Assembly (NCBI GenBank): GCA_013146195.2
Contig: CM028378.1
Span: 5,888,340 to 5,952,339 of the forward strand
DNA from: Codonopsis lanceolata
Lineage: Eukaryota; Streptophyta; Magnoliopsida; Asterales; Campanulaceae
Reading direction: 5' to 3'
Length of the DNA: 64,000 nucleotides
Shown: in pieces, positions 21,838 through 31,925 of the stretch
Numbering within the stretch: position 1 is the first letter of the stretch
How the letters are laid out: every line of letters starts with the position of its first letter
Program-made: the position numbers and the translations under genes
The notes under the pieces: generated by a model
What the model was told of the DNA's origin: nothing
Databases searched by the model: none
Seen by the model: the letters and a program-made list of their open reading frames with translations, nothing else

Positions 21838-22127
21838 TTTCAGCGACGGAATTTTCCGTCGCTAAATATTTCAGAATTTAATTTCGGTTTATTTTCAGTG
21901 ATGGAAAATTCCGTCGCTAAAGGTGACCTTTAGCGACGGAAAATTCCGTCACTGACAAATTCCGTCGCTGATGCTCAATTCAGTCGTTGATTCCATGGCT
22001 AAAGGTGACCTTCAGCGACGGAAAATTCTGTCGCTGATAAATTCCTTCGCTGATGCTCAATTCTGTCGCTGATACTCAATTTCCGTCGCTGAAAATTCCG
22101 CCGCTAAAGGCACGATTTCTAGTAGTG
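21838..22127. mobile_element. Right end of a CACTA (En/Spm) transposon with AGCGACGG subterminal repeats
   Basis: Ends in CACGATTTCTAGTAGTG (22111-22127), the reverse complement of the CACTA terminal sequence CACTACTAGAAATCG. Inward lie about ten copies of AGCGACGGAA or its reverse TTCCGTCGCT, often paired as palindromes, typical subterminal transposase-binding repeats. No matching left end was found in the window: the left flank of the block is the 61-bp satellite. The left terminus is probably deleted. Confidence 0.82.
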
Positions 22128-22312
22128 TCTTGATGCCAGTAACACCCCTTATATTAGATTTTCTTGATTTTGTATCTCTTTTCGAGGTTAGGCTCATCTG
22201 TCCTCCCATTTATAAGGGAAAGACTGGTTGTCCCCCTCAATTTTGTACCATTTTTTTATATTAATAAATTTTCGTAGGTGCCGCCCTTCTTCTCCAAAAA
22301 AAAAAAAAAAAG
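22128..22312 (+). repeat. LINE-1 3' UTR and poly(A)
   Basis: Resumes LINE-1 text after the CACTA end: AGGCTCATCTGTCCTCCCAT, then a tail of about 16 A at 22296-22311. Parallel to the LINE-2 and LINE-3 3' UTRs. Confidence 0.88.
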
Positions 22313-22325
22313 GTGAGTTTGGAGG
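22313..22325. repeat. Right target-site duplication of LINE-1
   Basis: GTGAGTTTGGAGG, identical to 15432-15444. Confidence 0.93.
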
Positions 22326-23650
22326 AAGTATAATATTGGTACTAGAACAATATTATTTTATTAATAAAGTTTACATACCTTGGTTTCTAATTTTGGAATA
22401 TGCTCGTGTAGGAGATGTCTTAGCCATTAAGTGTTGATGCGGGGCCAATGAGTCTTGTTCCATTTTGTGCAATTGGCTAATGTTAATAGTAGTTATCTAA
22501 GTGGGGATAGTTTTACCTTATCAGTAACTCTCCACCTTATGCATGGTTCGGCTTAGTAGGCATTTTTGCTGGACGGTTTTTGAATAGTTTAATCGTGACT
22601 CATCCTAGCTACGTAATGACTCCTATAAGTTAAGACCAGAGACACTTCTCGCATATTTGTAATATTTCACCCATTATGTATAATAAACCGAGAATGAATA
22701 CTACATGATCGATTATTTTGGTACCGTGCGGCTTTGACTCGAGAATTATCGTAGAAGGTTTTTTTAAATATATTTTACTCAGCAAAGATAATCTTCTTTT
22801 AAGGTAAGGGAATTACTTGCTTATGTGTGTTCATAATGCCATATGTTATTATAATGTTCATGCTCGGAACCATGGGTTACATGCGTAACTTAGACAGATA
22901 CTTGACGTATGAATATTTTGAACAATTTGTATTAGTTGAATCATACTGAAGAATAAAATGAGTTTACTTTATAACTCATTGAAATTCTTTATGTATTAAT
23001 TTTCTTGTTAAGCACTAGTTTCGAACATGAAATGCTTATGTGAGCGGTCTTCCTTCAATTGCGCAATTGAACAGTTTATTATGGGGAGAGTAGGGGAACA
23101 TCTGACTAGGTCACGGGGCGGAGAGCAGTGCTAGTTAGCAGCGGCACCCTACTCGGACCCGGAACTGAATTCTCCACTATGGCCGAGTGGGGAAAATACC
23201 ATTGAATAATATGTTAAGTATCACGACATGTCTGGGGTTGTAGGGACCTAGCTTCATGATGACTTGTACCCGGGTTGTGAATAATTGGCTGATTTGTTAA
23301 ACCAAACAAGAGATTGATCAAGTCATACAAGCTTCAACAACAATAGTGGGGGTGACAAGGTTGGAAGTGATTCGATCGGAGATGTATCTCGATCATGTAT
23401 ACTACATGTGTTTAACTTTCAGCTCTTCTATGTTATTTCTCAATAGTATTGATGAAAATATTATTTGTTAACCTGGGCATCATGACATTACTTATGTTGT
23501 ATACATGCATAACATGTATAAGTATAGTATACCTTACTGAGTTTCGACTCACCCTTTATTATTTGTTTTCCTTGGATTGCAGTCATGTCGGAGGGTGACT
23601 CGTATGGCAAGGTCTTTTGGCCTTGCGGCCGCAAGCTGTCCAGATTCTTT
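22326..23650 (+). repeat. Chromovirus-type LTR, right part
   Basis: Non-coding. It has the LTR landmarks found elsewhere in the window but in plus orientation: a TACTGAGTTTCGACTCACC stem-loop near 23536-23553, followed by TTTGTTTTCCTTGGATTGCAG at about 23562-23582. It also shares blocks such as GAGTTTACTTTATAACTCAT and GTTGTAGGGACC with the relic at 49380-50930. The outer end is uncertain. Confidence 0.6.
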
Positions 23651-24211
23651 CTTTTGCATCTTTTCCAATGTTGCACTTTGCACCATTCCTTGAAATCTTC
23701 ACTAAAAGCTTCATAAGTCCCATAAGTTCACCTAAAACCCTGAAACTCATAATATAGCTCAAACACACATATCAGTAGCCAAAAGCCTCGTGAAATTGCT
23801 TATTCTAAATTATAAAAGTACCCGATAAAGACATATAAAATACGTCTATCATGTAGCGAACCATTAGATGATCACTAGATTTATAGCATAAGATGCGAGA
23901 GCCCGTCCTATTAATTCCAAAAATAACAATAATTGTTTGTGTTACGTGAGACCGAAAGTACATCATGCATATATAGTCATTGGGTGATTGCTTTGACATG
24001 CAGTTATTTTCTCCAATGTTATAAGATGCGAGAGCCCGTAGCTAGGTGTAGACACCCTAATTTTGTACCCCTGGCATGTAACATGACATGAGATATCAAG
24101 ACCTGCTAAAATGCTAACGAATGTCAAGTTACAGGGTTTAAAATGCAAAATAAAAAGCAGGATGCGTAAACAGTGAATTACAAGGGGCCTAAGTGCCAAA
24201 AAGCCCCTAGC
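23651..24211. other. No gene recognised
   Basis: Two copies of AAGATGCGAGAGCCCGT (about 23889 and 24022) suggest a local duplication. TGTAGACACCCTAATTTTG at about 24047 looks like the start of a Tat-type LTR, but no second copy is present to test it. Confidence 0.4.
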
Positions 24212-24500
24212 GCCACACCGAAGGCAATAATTAGTGATCAAGGAACGCACTTCACCAATCGCTTGAAGAATGCGTGCCTTAAGAAACATGGTGTGACTCA
24301 CAAATTGGCCACTCCATATCATCCTCAAACTTCTAGCCAAGCAGAAGTTAGTAATAGACAAATCAAGGTAGTCCTTGAAAAGATTGTAAGACCAAATAGA
24401 AAAGATTGGGAACCAAAACTTAAAGATGCTCTTTGGGCATATAGAACTGCATATAACAATCCGATAGGAATGAGTCCTTATAGATGGTGTATGGCAAAGC
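24212..24500 (+). pseudogene. Athila-type integrase, left half, interrupted by Tekay-2
   Basis: Plus-strand Ty3/gypsy integrase core: AIISDQGTHFTNRL (second catalytic Asp), HKLATPYHPQTSSQAEVSNR (third catalytic Glu) and LWAYRTAYNNPIGMSPYR. These motifs are Athila-like. The frame is cut at 24500 by Tekay-2 and resumes at 34663. Sequence upstream of 24212 does not continue the integrase, so the 5' side is also truncated. Confidence 0.88.
24496..24500. repeat. Left target-site duplication of Tekay-2
   Basis: AAAGC, repeated at 34658-34662 directly after the other LTR. A 5-bp duplication is the size expected for Ty3/gypsy integrase. Confidence 0.9.
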
Positions 24501-25024
24501 TGTGACAGCCCGACCCGGACCCCAATGCGAGATCCCGAATCGCGCCGTCCAAATAATCAAATTAAACACATAAGCATGCACAAGTAGGATTTTAAAATTC
24601 ATGTGGCGCAACATTTCAGACAATTAACAACTCGGCTACACTTGGCCGGAAAAACAACCTAATTTAAACAAGTCATCGGCGACGCATACCGAACCCAACA
24701 ACTACTCCACAATTAACGCATGCTTATAAAACCTCAACGGCCACAACATGCCGGAGACAACAACAATAATAACACTTTAAATAAGTTTCAGCGGAAGAAA
24801 CTGTGATGAACCATACACACATATAAACAAGCTCGACTTATAGTCGGCATACCAAAAGATTACAAGTATTAAATAATTAAGTTACTACAATCATAAAACC
24901 CAAAGTCAAGTCTACCTGACTTGCTTCCCAACGTCCTTTCCAAAATAAAAGGGTTTACTAGTGAAAGTCCAAAAGAGCAACCTCGCTCACAACGTCCAAG
25001 CGAATACGTGAATCTAGCGTGGAA

Positions 25025-25086
25025 CGTCTCCTCGGCTTTGATCTAAGGAAAACAAAGCAAACAAATAGAGTAAGTCGAAAGACTTA
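25025..25086 (-). promoter_or_regulatory. LTR stem-loop with splice-acceptor-like tract (Tekay-2, 3' LTR)
   Basis: TAAGTC-GAAA-GACTTA (25071-25086), with TTTGTTTTCCTTAGATC on the element strand about 20 bases downstream (25041-25057). Identical in the other LTR at 32471-32486. Confidence 0.45.
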
Positions 25087-25365
25087 GTAAGTTACCAAAA
25101 TATGCATGTTCATTTTATAGCATGACATTTATCACAAATATGGCATGTTATCATCATTTAACACTTAGCACCTTATTCACATAAGTGCGTAAAGTAAATC
25201 ATACAAGTAGGATATGATAGTCACCGCCGCTCAGAGCTCTCGCAAAACATTCATCGGGTTCGTGCCATCGATGTTATGTGAATTCATCGACTATCGCCGA
25301 GTCGCACTCGATCTCAATAGCAAGCCAATGCGGCACTTAACCGACGCAAAGGGCTACATCCCCAC

Positions 25366-25450
25366 TGCGGCCCACAGTGGAGGGGTGTGTGAAGTCCCAG
25401 GTGCGGCGATCCATAGCAAACACGAATCCCATAATTCGTGAAGGCGATGC
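25366..25450. promoter_or_regulatory. Paired palindromes in the Tekay-2 3' LTR
   Basis: CCACTG/CAGTGG arms flank CGGCCCA at about 25362-25380. About 40 bp on are CACGAAT/ATTCGTG (25421-25440) and then the self-complementary CGATGCATCG (about 25445-25454). This is the homologue of the Tekay-1 structure at 6530-6577. Confidence 0.45.
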
Positions 25451-27298
25451 ATCGTCCCACCCTGACTTGATAAACAAACCATTTAATGCCAGCTGGACTC
25501 AATGCAATGCACAAGTAGATATTTACTTGACTTAAACCAAATAAGGACCGAATTCGACAAGAGCGAATTCGACCAACCAAGTAGGGGTTAATCTCTACCA
25601 TAACATATCAAGGCAATAGATTGCACAATTACCAACCTTTCATAACAACTTGTTAAAGTCAATTAAATCAAACTCATACTTGAGTAAACCAAATCAAACG
25701 GCGTTCAAACTTCGTAGGGATTGAAATTAGAGTTTAACGTGTTCAATTCTTCCCTAGAGTCAACTCCGTTGAGTCTTTTCACTAAATTCCCAATTTTGGG
25801 GAAAATGAAGCTATATGCTTCACAACCCAACCTAAGTCACTTCTAGGTTCACAAGGGTATAAATTCACCTACACAATTCAATATAATTCATGTCCTTCAT
25901 GTGGTCCAATATTGAGGATACATCACATAACCATTTTCACAAACACCACATAGGCATAATTTAGGCATTCCCAAATAATTTCACTTTCATCAACAAACAT
26001 ACCACATTATTTCTAACATGTTCAAGACCTCAATTAACATGATGAAAGAGTAATTTCAACATTCAAAGGCAAGAAATCAACCTAGACATGCTTCTAACAA
26101 AATCATACATTCAAAATTCGTAGGAAGCAATTATGTGTCCCCATTGACCTCACACATCATAAACTTTGTTTCCTTAGGGTCAATGGGAACTAAAATGAAG
26201 AAGAGTAACTTACTAGTTATACACCAAAGAAAGCAAATGAAGAAACCTAATCGGATGGAAATGCTCCCTTCTCGAGCTCTTACAACTTTAATGAAAGGCT
26301 CTTGGGCAATGGATGAATGGATGGTTGAAGATGAAGGGTTTAGCTCCAAGAAGCCATGGTAGAACCTTGAGAGAGATGAAATTCGTTTTTGGAAGAGAGA
26401 GGGTGAGAATGAGGGTCAAAAATCTGAATTGGGGCTTATATTGGTCTAATTCTTGAGTGGGACATGTGTCAACCACTTGTGGTCCCTTTGAGATTCTTAG
26501 GATAAGGTTTGGATGATCAACAAGCCTTCTTAATCCATCATTAAAATTAGTTAGGGATGTTAGGACTTAAGTAGGAAGGGTTAGGGAGGTTTAGGATAGG
26601 TTTAAGTAGGGGTTTGAAGTGAACAAATCGTCAAATTCCGAAACAGGAGAAAATCATCTCGTAACAGAGCAGCAGGTGAGGCGGGCGCCTCACCCTTCCC
26701 CATCCGCCTCATCGGAGAGCCATCCCAATTGAAGTTCAATTGCTCTCAGATTTGAGGCGGGCGCCTCACCGGCTCCCATGCGGCCTCGGCCTCGAATGTC
26801 TAAAACTTGATTCAAACTTGATCTAAATGGTCCCAAACTTTTGGGCAACCATTCTAAGGTCTAACCCTACTCAAAATGAGTCGGAAACACACCCGAACAA
26901 CCCCCGGAACAAGCTAGAACAAGGCGCGAACCACGCGACGAATGAACAACGGATTAAACTCGAATCGAACGCCAATCAAACTAGGATGTCTTGGGCATGA
27001 AAAAGGTTTGTTTCAACTTGATTAAGACTTGAATATAAAGCCAAGAACTCAACGAACACTTCATACGTCGAAATAGAAGCAAATACGAGCAATGAGAGGA
27101 ATCGCTAGGGCTAAATTCAACGCGATCAAACCGGCGATTCTACAAACAAGTTTATATGATTCTAAACATGTTATGGACTTCTAGAATGATCTATGAATGA
27201 TTCTAAAACATATATATAACAAGTAAACATGCTCACAATCAACCAAGAAAGTATGAAGACAAGCATAGAATGCACATGCAAGATTATGGGGCGTTACA

Positions 27299-27315
27299 CT
27301 CTCCCCTCCTTTAGG
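27299..27315 (-). other. Polypurine tract of Tekay-2
   Basis: Element-strand CCTAAAGGAGGGGAGAG directly before TGTAACGCC, the start of the 3' LTR. Confidence 0.85.
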
Positions 27316-27962
27316 AATTTAGTCCCTAAATTCTTACCAAGTTCGTCGAATAAATGTGGATGCTTCTCGCGCATCTCCGCTTCCGTCTCCCATGTCGCTT
27401 CTTCAATGTTGTGATTCCTCCAAAGAACTTTGACTAAGGGAATTCTTTTGGTTCGTAGAACTTGTTCCTTGGTATCCAATATCTTCACGGGCTTTTCCAC
27501 GTAAGACATATCCGGTTCAAACGTGATCTCCTCATACTCGAGTACATGGGACTCGTCCTTCAAATACTTTCGCAACATGGAAACATGGAATACATTATGA
27601 GTCTCCGAAAGTGACGGTGGCAATGCAATACGATACGCCAAAGACCCAACTTTCTCAAGAATCTCGAATGGGCCAATGTACCTCGGTGTAAGCTTCCCTT
27701 TCTTGCCAAACCTCTTCGTACCTCTCCTCGGTGTTACCTTCAAGAACACGTAGTCACCCACTTGGAACTCAAGATCTCGTCTTCGATTGTCCGCATAACT
27801 CTTTTGTCGACTTTGAGCGGTGCGCAAACGATCTCTAATCAACTTCACGCTCTCAACCGACTGTTGCACTAACTCGGAACCCCAAAGTTTCGCCTCTCCA
27901 ACTTCATCCCAACAAATTGGCGATCTACACTTACGCCCATACAAAGCTTCATACGGCGCCAT
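27316..27962 (-). CDS. Tekay-2 integrase C-terminus with chromodomain
   Basis: A 222-codon open segment (27294-27962). Integrase C-terminal part: MAPYEALYGRKCRSPICWDE, then the basic GKLTPRYIGPFEILEKVG (GPY/F module) and HNVFHVSMLRKYL. Chromodomain in the last 70 residues: VKILDTKEQVLRTKRIPLV, VLWRNHNIEEATWETE, REKHPHLF. In this family the module directs integration into heterochromatin. A frame break lies between it and the catalytic core (28116-28310). Confidence 0.9.
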
Positions 27963-28335
27963 CTTGATACTCGACCGTAGCCGTTATTATACGCAAACTC
28001 GGCTAAAGGTAAGTGAGAATCGGCCTTCCTTGAAATCCACGGCACAAGCTCGCAAGATATCCTCCAAAATCTGAATCAATCGCTCGGACCGACCATCCGC
28101 TCTGCGGATGAAAAGTCAGATCAAGTCTAATTTGGTCCCCAAAGCTTCCTGCAACGTTTGCCAAAATCTAGATGTGAACCTCGGATCTCTATCAGACACA
28201 ATACTCACCGGTACGCCATGAAGTCTCACGATCTCCTGAATATACAAAGCTGCCAACTGAGTCAACGAATAAGTGATAGCTATCGGAATAAAGTGTGCAG
28301 ACTTAGTCAATCTGTCGACTATAACCCAAACCGCA
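27963..28335 (-). pseudogene. Tekay-2 integrase catalytic core (frameshifted)
   Basis: The segment 28116-28310 has TKSAHFIPIAITYSLTQL and VSIVSDRDPRFTSRFW, carrying the second catalytic Asp (SDRD). The stretch around 27965-28110 that should carry the third acidic residue is frame-broken by small indels. It continues the frame at 28336, which ends in WEFITMDFVTG with the first catalytic Asp. Confidence 0.83.
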
Positions 28336-29889
28336 TTAAAACCGCGTCGCGTAACCTGTCACAAAATCCATAGTAATGAACTCCCATTTCCACTCGGGAA
28401 TCTCAAGTGGTTGTAGAAGTCCCGCAGGCCTCTGATGCTCAGCCTTAACCTGCTGACAAGTCAAACACCTTGATACATACTCCGCAATTTCCCTCTTCAT
28501 GCCTTTCCACCAAAATTGTCTTTTCAGATCTAAGTACATCTTCGTGCTCCCCGGGTGAATGGTATACCTCGATTTATGAGCCTCATCAAGAACCAACCTC
28601 TTCAAGTCATCATTAGAAGGAACACAAATTCGACCTCGAAATGTCAAAGCACCCTCACTATTAATCACAAAATCAGGCGATACATTCTCAGCCAACCCAT
28701 CAATGATTTTCTTCAACTCCGGATCATCCCTTTGCGCTTCTTTAATCTTCCCAAACAAAACTGGTGTAGCACGAACATTCGCGAAAATCACACCTTTATC
28801 ACAAACACTAGGACTCCAATCCCTCAAATCCTCCAACATCCTCCATTCTCTAACCATCATACACGACATGTGGACTTTCCTACTCAAGGCATCCGCTACT
28901 ACATTTGCCTTCCCCGGATGATACAAAATAGTGCAATCGTGGTCTTTTAGTTTCTCCATCCATCGTCTTTGCCTCATGTTTAATTCTTTTTGGGAAAACA
29001 AGTACTTCAAACTTTTATGGTCGGTGAAGATCTCAAATTTAGCTCCATACAAGTAATGTTTCCATTTATGCAACGCGAAGATAATCGCAGCCAACTCCAT
29101 ATCGTGTGTCGGGTAATTCTGCTCGTGAATAGACAACTTCCTCGACGCATAGGCGATAACTCTACCATTCTGCATCAACACACAACCCAAACCTTCCTTA
29201 GAAGCATCACTATATATCACGAAATTATCTCCTCCACTAGGCAAAGCCAAAATAGGTGCCGACGTCAACCGCCTCTTAAGCTCTTGAAAGCTAACTTCAC
29301 ATTTCTCGCTCCAAACAAAAGGCACATTCTTCTGCGTCAACTTCGTCATAGGAGTCACAATCCGAGAAAATCCCTCAATAAATCTTCGGTAATAACCCGC
29401 TAGACCCAAGAAACTCCGAACCTCGGTAACTGAACTAGGTCTCTTCCAATTCGTCACCGCTTCAACCTTAGAAGGATCAACGGCTACTCCGGCGCTAGAA
29501 ATAATATGCCCCAAAAAGGACACTTCCTCAAGCCAAAAGGCACATTTGCTAAACTTGGCGTAAAGCTGCTTCTCTCGAAGAATAGACAATACAATCCTCA
29601 AATGTTTCTCATGCTCCTCCCGAGATTTCGAATATACCAAAATATCATCAATAAAGACTACAACAAAGCAATCAAGATAACTGTGAAAAACACGGTTCAT
29701 CAAATCCATAAATACCGGCGCATTCGCCAACCCAAATGGCATCACCACAAATTCAAAATGCCCATATCTAGTGCGAAAAGTCGTTTCTTGAATGTCTTCC
29801 TCTCTAACCTTCAATTGATAGTAACCCCATCGCAAATCAAGCTTAGAATAGGACGATAGACCCTTGCAATTGGTCAAAAAGATCATCAA
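28336..29889 (-). CDS. Tekay-2 RT, RNase H and integrase zinc finger
   Basis: A 517-codon open frame. Order: RT palm (RYGHFEFVVMPFGLANAP; FIDDILVYSKS active site; FLGHIISSAGVAVDPSKVEA), connection (RRFIEGFSRIVTPMTKL), RNase H (FVIYSDASKEGLGCVLMQ; YPTHDMELAAIIFALHKW; IFTDHKSLKYLF; KANVVADALSRK, all four acidic positions present), the integrase HHCC finger (HPGSTKMYLDL, RCLTCQQVKAEHQ) and the start of the catalytic core. The RT fingers lie in broken frame at 29890-30100. This would be part of a Gag-Pol polyprotein, not a stand-alone gene. Confidence 0.92.
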   Translation of the reverse strand: MMIFLTNCKGLSSYSKLDLRWGYYQLKVREEDIQETTFRTRYGHFEFVVMPFGLANAPVFMDLMNRVFHSYLDCFVVVFIDDILVYSKSREEHEKHLRIVLSILREKQLYAKFSKCAFWLEEVSFLGHIISSAGVAVDPSKVEAVTNWKRPSSVTEVRSFLGLAGYYRRFIEGFSRIVTPMTKLTQKNVPFVWSEKCEVSFQELKRRLTSAPILALPSGGDNFVIYSDASKEGLGCVLMQNGRVIAYASRKLSIHEQNYPTHDMELAAIIFALHKWKHYLYGAKFEIFTDHKSLKYLFSQKELNMRQRRWMEKLKDHDCTILYHPGKANVVADALSRKVHMSCMMVREWRMLEDLRDWSPSVCDKGVIFANVRATPVLFGKIKEAQRDDPELKKIIDGLAENVSPDFVINSEGALTFRGRICVPSNDDLKRLVLDEAHKSRYTIHPGSTKMYLDLKRQFWWKGMKREIAEYVSRCLTCQQVKAEHQRPAGLLQPLEIPEWKWEFITMDFVTGYATRF

Positions 29890-30340
29890 TGTGGGGTAGT
29901 GGGTATTTGTTCTTAACGGTCACCTTATTCAATTCGCGATAGTCTATGCATAACCGCAAACTCCCATCTTTCTTCCTCACAAATAAGACCGGTGCGCCCC
30001 AAGGCGACACACTTGGTTTAACAAAACCAATCTCTAGAAGTTCTCAAGAATCGAAGTTTTCAACTCTCTAAGCTCGCTGGTGCCATCCTATACGGTGCCT
30101 TAGAAATCGGTGAAGTCCCCTGAATAAGCTCAATACAAAATTCTAGTTCTCTATCGGTGGCATAGCATGATCGGTAGAAAACATCGGAAACTCACATACT
30201 ACCGAACCTCCTCTAAATTCGGCGAAGACCTCTTCTTATCAACAACGCAGCAAGATAACCCGTACACCCTTGAGACAACAATTTTCTAGCCCTTAGCGAA
30301 ATGAAATGCAAGTCACTCGACGCTTGATCACCCACAAAAG
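29890..30340 (-). pseudogene. Tekay-2 RT N-terminus and linker (frameshifted)
   Basis: Reading across frames gives SLRLCIDYRELNKVTVKNKY-type text at about 29885-29970 and the pre-RT linker with LSTDHAMPPIEN-like residues further on. Many small indels around C/G-rich spots prevent a continuous frame. Confidence 0.7.
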
Positions 30341-30680
30341 TAAATTCAGCACACCCGGCATATAAAAAGTAACCCTCTTCCTATGGCGATAACTATAGCA
30401 TGATAAGCACATAACCGGCCCATGCCAAGAATCACATCAAAATCACGTATAGGTAGAACTACCAAGTCCGCATGCAAAGTGTGGTCACCCACCAAAACAT
30501 CACAAGATCTAAAACACCTCGGACGCGAGCATATATTCCCGAGCGGGGTAGACACTTCAAGCAAGTATGGCAAAGATTGAGGCAATACGCAAAGATTCTC
30601 AACAAAGTGCGGCAACATAAGAATGCGAAGACCTCGGATCTATGAGAATTCGAGCCTTATGATCAAATATAGAAAGAGTA
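30341..30680 (-). pseudogene. Tekay-2 protease
   Basis: The frame 30346-30618 reads CDVLVGDHTLHADLVVLPIR then DFDVILGMGRLCAYHA. The ILGMDWL motif is changed to ILGMGRL. The active-site segment near 30640-30670 (ARILIDP-SHSY type) is broken, like that of Tekay-1. Confidence 0.74.
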
Positions 30681-30799
30681 CCTCCTATCATCACCTTGGT
30701 AGACCCCTCGAACCTCGCACAGCGATCAAGCGCAAACACACTGACCTCCTCGAACCTCTCGGTTTACCATCCATATCTCTTAGCCCCAGCATCGCCGCC

Positions 30800-31905
30800 C
30801 GCCACTCCCCGACCGACTAGCCTTGCTTGGGACAATCTCTCTTCATGTGAGTCCCGTCTCCACAAATGTAACACTTCCCTGCCTTTGCCCAAGACCTATC
30901 ACCTCTGCATTTGTGTGCCCACTTACGGCGCGTACGAACAAATCATAATCTCATGCGAGACTCCCACGCCTTCGAGTAGAAGAAGTATTGTTACCTGCCG
31001 CCTCTCGGCCCTACCTTGGCCTCCACCTCTCCTATCACGGTTCCCTTGGTATCCCCCTCGCCACCGAATTATTCCACGATTAGTGTTACGGTAGTACGTG
31101 GGTGGTGCAGTTACTCTTGACTCAATATCTTGCTCGATCTCATAAGAAGCTCATCAGCTGGGTCAGATAATCGGTGAGCTTGGTGCTTTAGAATCGCTTC
31201 CTAAATTCGGTCCTCAACCCTTAACAAACTTATGTGTCCTCAGGAGCCTCCGTAGGAATCAAATACGTGCAATAACGGCTCAACTCGGTGAACCACTCAG
31301 AGGAATACTCCGCCGTCGTGGTACCTTGCTCAAGATTATAAATTCTTTCTCCCTTTGGTTGCGAACCACATCCGTACGTATTATTCCTCCTTAAATTCCC
31401 TGAAAGTTAGCCCAGTGATTGGGACTTGTTGCATCTCCCAACTTTCCTTCAATACATGATCCACAATGGCGGCTCCTTAAACTTAGCAAGTCGACTTTCT
31501 CCTCGTCGATGCTCCCAACATAGATAAGATTTTGATCATCTCTTCCATCCACAACTTCGGCCTCCCTCGGGTTTGGCTCCCCAACCTGGGCTTGCAACAA
31601 GGAATCTCTCTAGGAGAGTGTTGTGGTCCTCGGTCTCGGTGGTGCCTTGAGGTGGTGGCGTGCTTGCTCGGCTTGACCTCCTGGCTGCCCTGCCCGGAAA
31701 AGCCACAACTACGGTGTAACTGCGCCATATCAGGACCCGGATCTGCGGCAGCGGTACCTCAACCGGGGTTGGGACCTGGGCCTACCTCGGCCATTTCCAT
31801 TCCTAGGATTATCCATCGAACTCCTACAAGAATTCACTCGGCGTTAGAATCATCACACAAATAACCAACCCACCTAGGCCATGGAACCTATCTCGGCCGA
31901 CAACT
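30800..31905 (-). pseudogene. Tekay-2 gag (frameshifted)
   Basis: A zinc knuckle CYICGDGTHMKRDC is readable at about 30822-30875. A second, upstream knuckle is damaged (a WAHKCRGDRSW remnant), matching the double-knuckle layout of Tekay-1. Capsid text near 31260-31600 is broken into short frames. Confidence 0.7.
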
Positions 31906-31912
31906 AACTATA

Positions 31913-31923
31913 GCTCGATACCA
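31913..31923 (-). other. Primer binding site of Tekay-2
   Basis: Element-strand TGGTATCGAGC, the same initiator-Met-tRNA-like variant as in Tekay-1. Confidence 0.82.
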
Positions 31924-31925
31924 AG

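Larger units (their letters stand above)
15445..22312 (+). mobile_element. LINE-1 (L1-type, 5'-truncated) with nested repeats
   Basis: Plus-strand LINE bounded by a 13-bp TSD. It starts inside ORF2 after the endonuclease (TKLFHASVKQNQRH), runs through RT, zinc finger and RNase H to about 18415, and then is interrupted by satellite, (AAGTT)n, LINE-2, 152-bp repeat and CACTA-end sequence (18413-22127). It resumes at 22128 with its 3' UTR and poly(A) (22296-22311). Confidence 0.9.
24501..27298 (-). repeat. 3' LTR of Tekay-2
   Basis: Begins TGTGACAGCC and ends GCGTTACA on the plus strand (2798 bp), matching 31926-34657 throughout. AT-rich parts are identical, while C/G-rich parts differ by many small indels. 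Contains the stem-loop at 25071-25086 and the palindrome at 25421-25440. Short frames inside are not genes. Confidence 0.94.

Noticed and set aside
26131..26362. Short frames at an ATGAAGAAGAGTAAC start in both Tekay-2 LTRs
   Set aside because: They differ between the two LTRs and lie in the LTR body; no evidence of a protein.
25214..26476. Overlapping frames of 60-95 codons in the Tekay-2 LTR, also at 32681-33843
   Set aside because: Present on both strands, broken by indels in the partner LTR, no domain seen.
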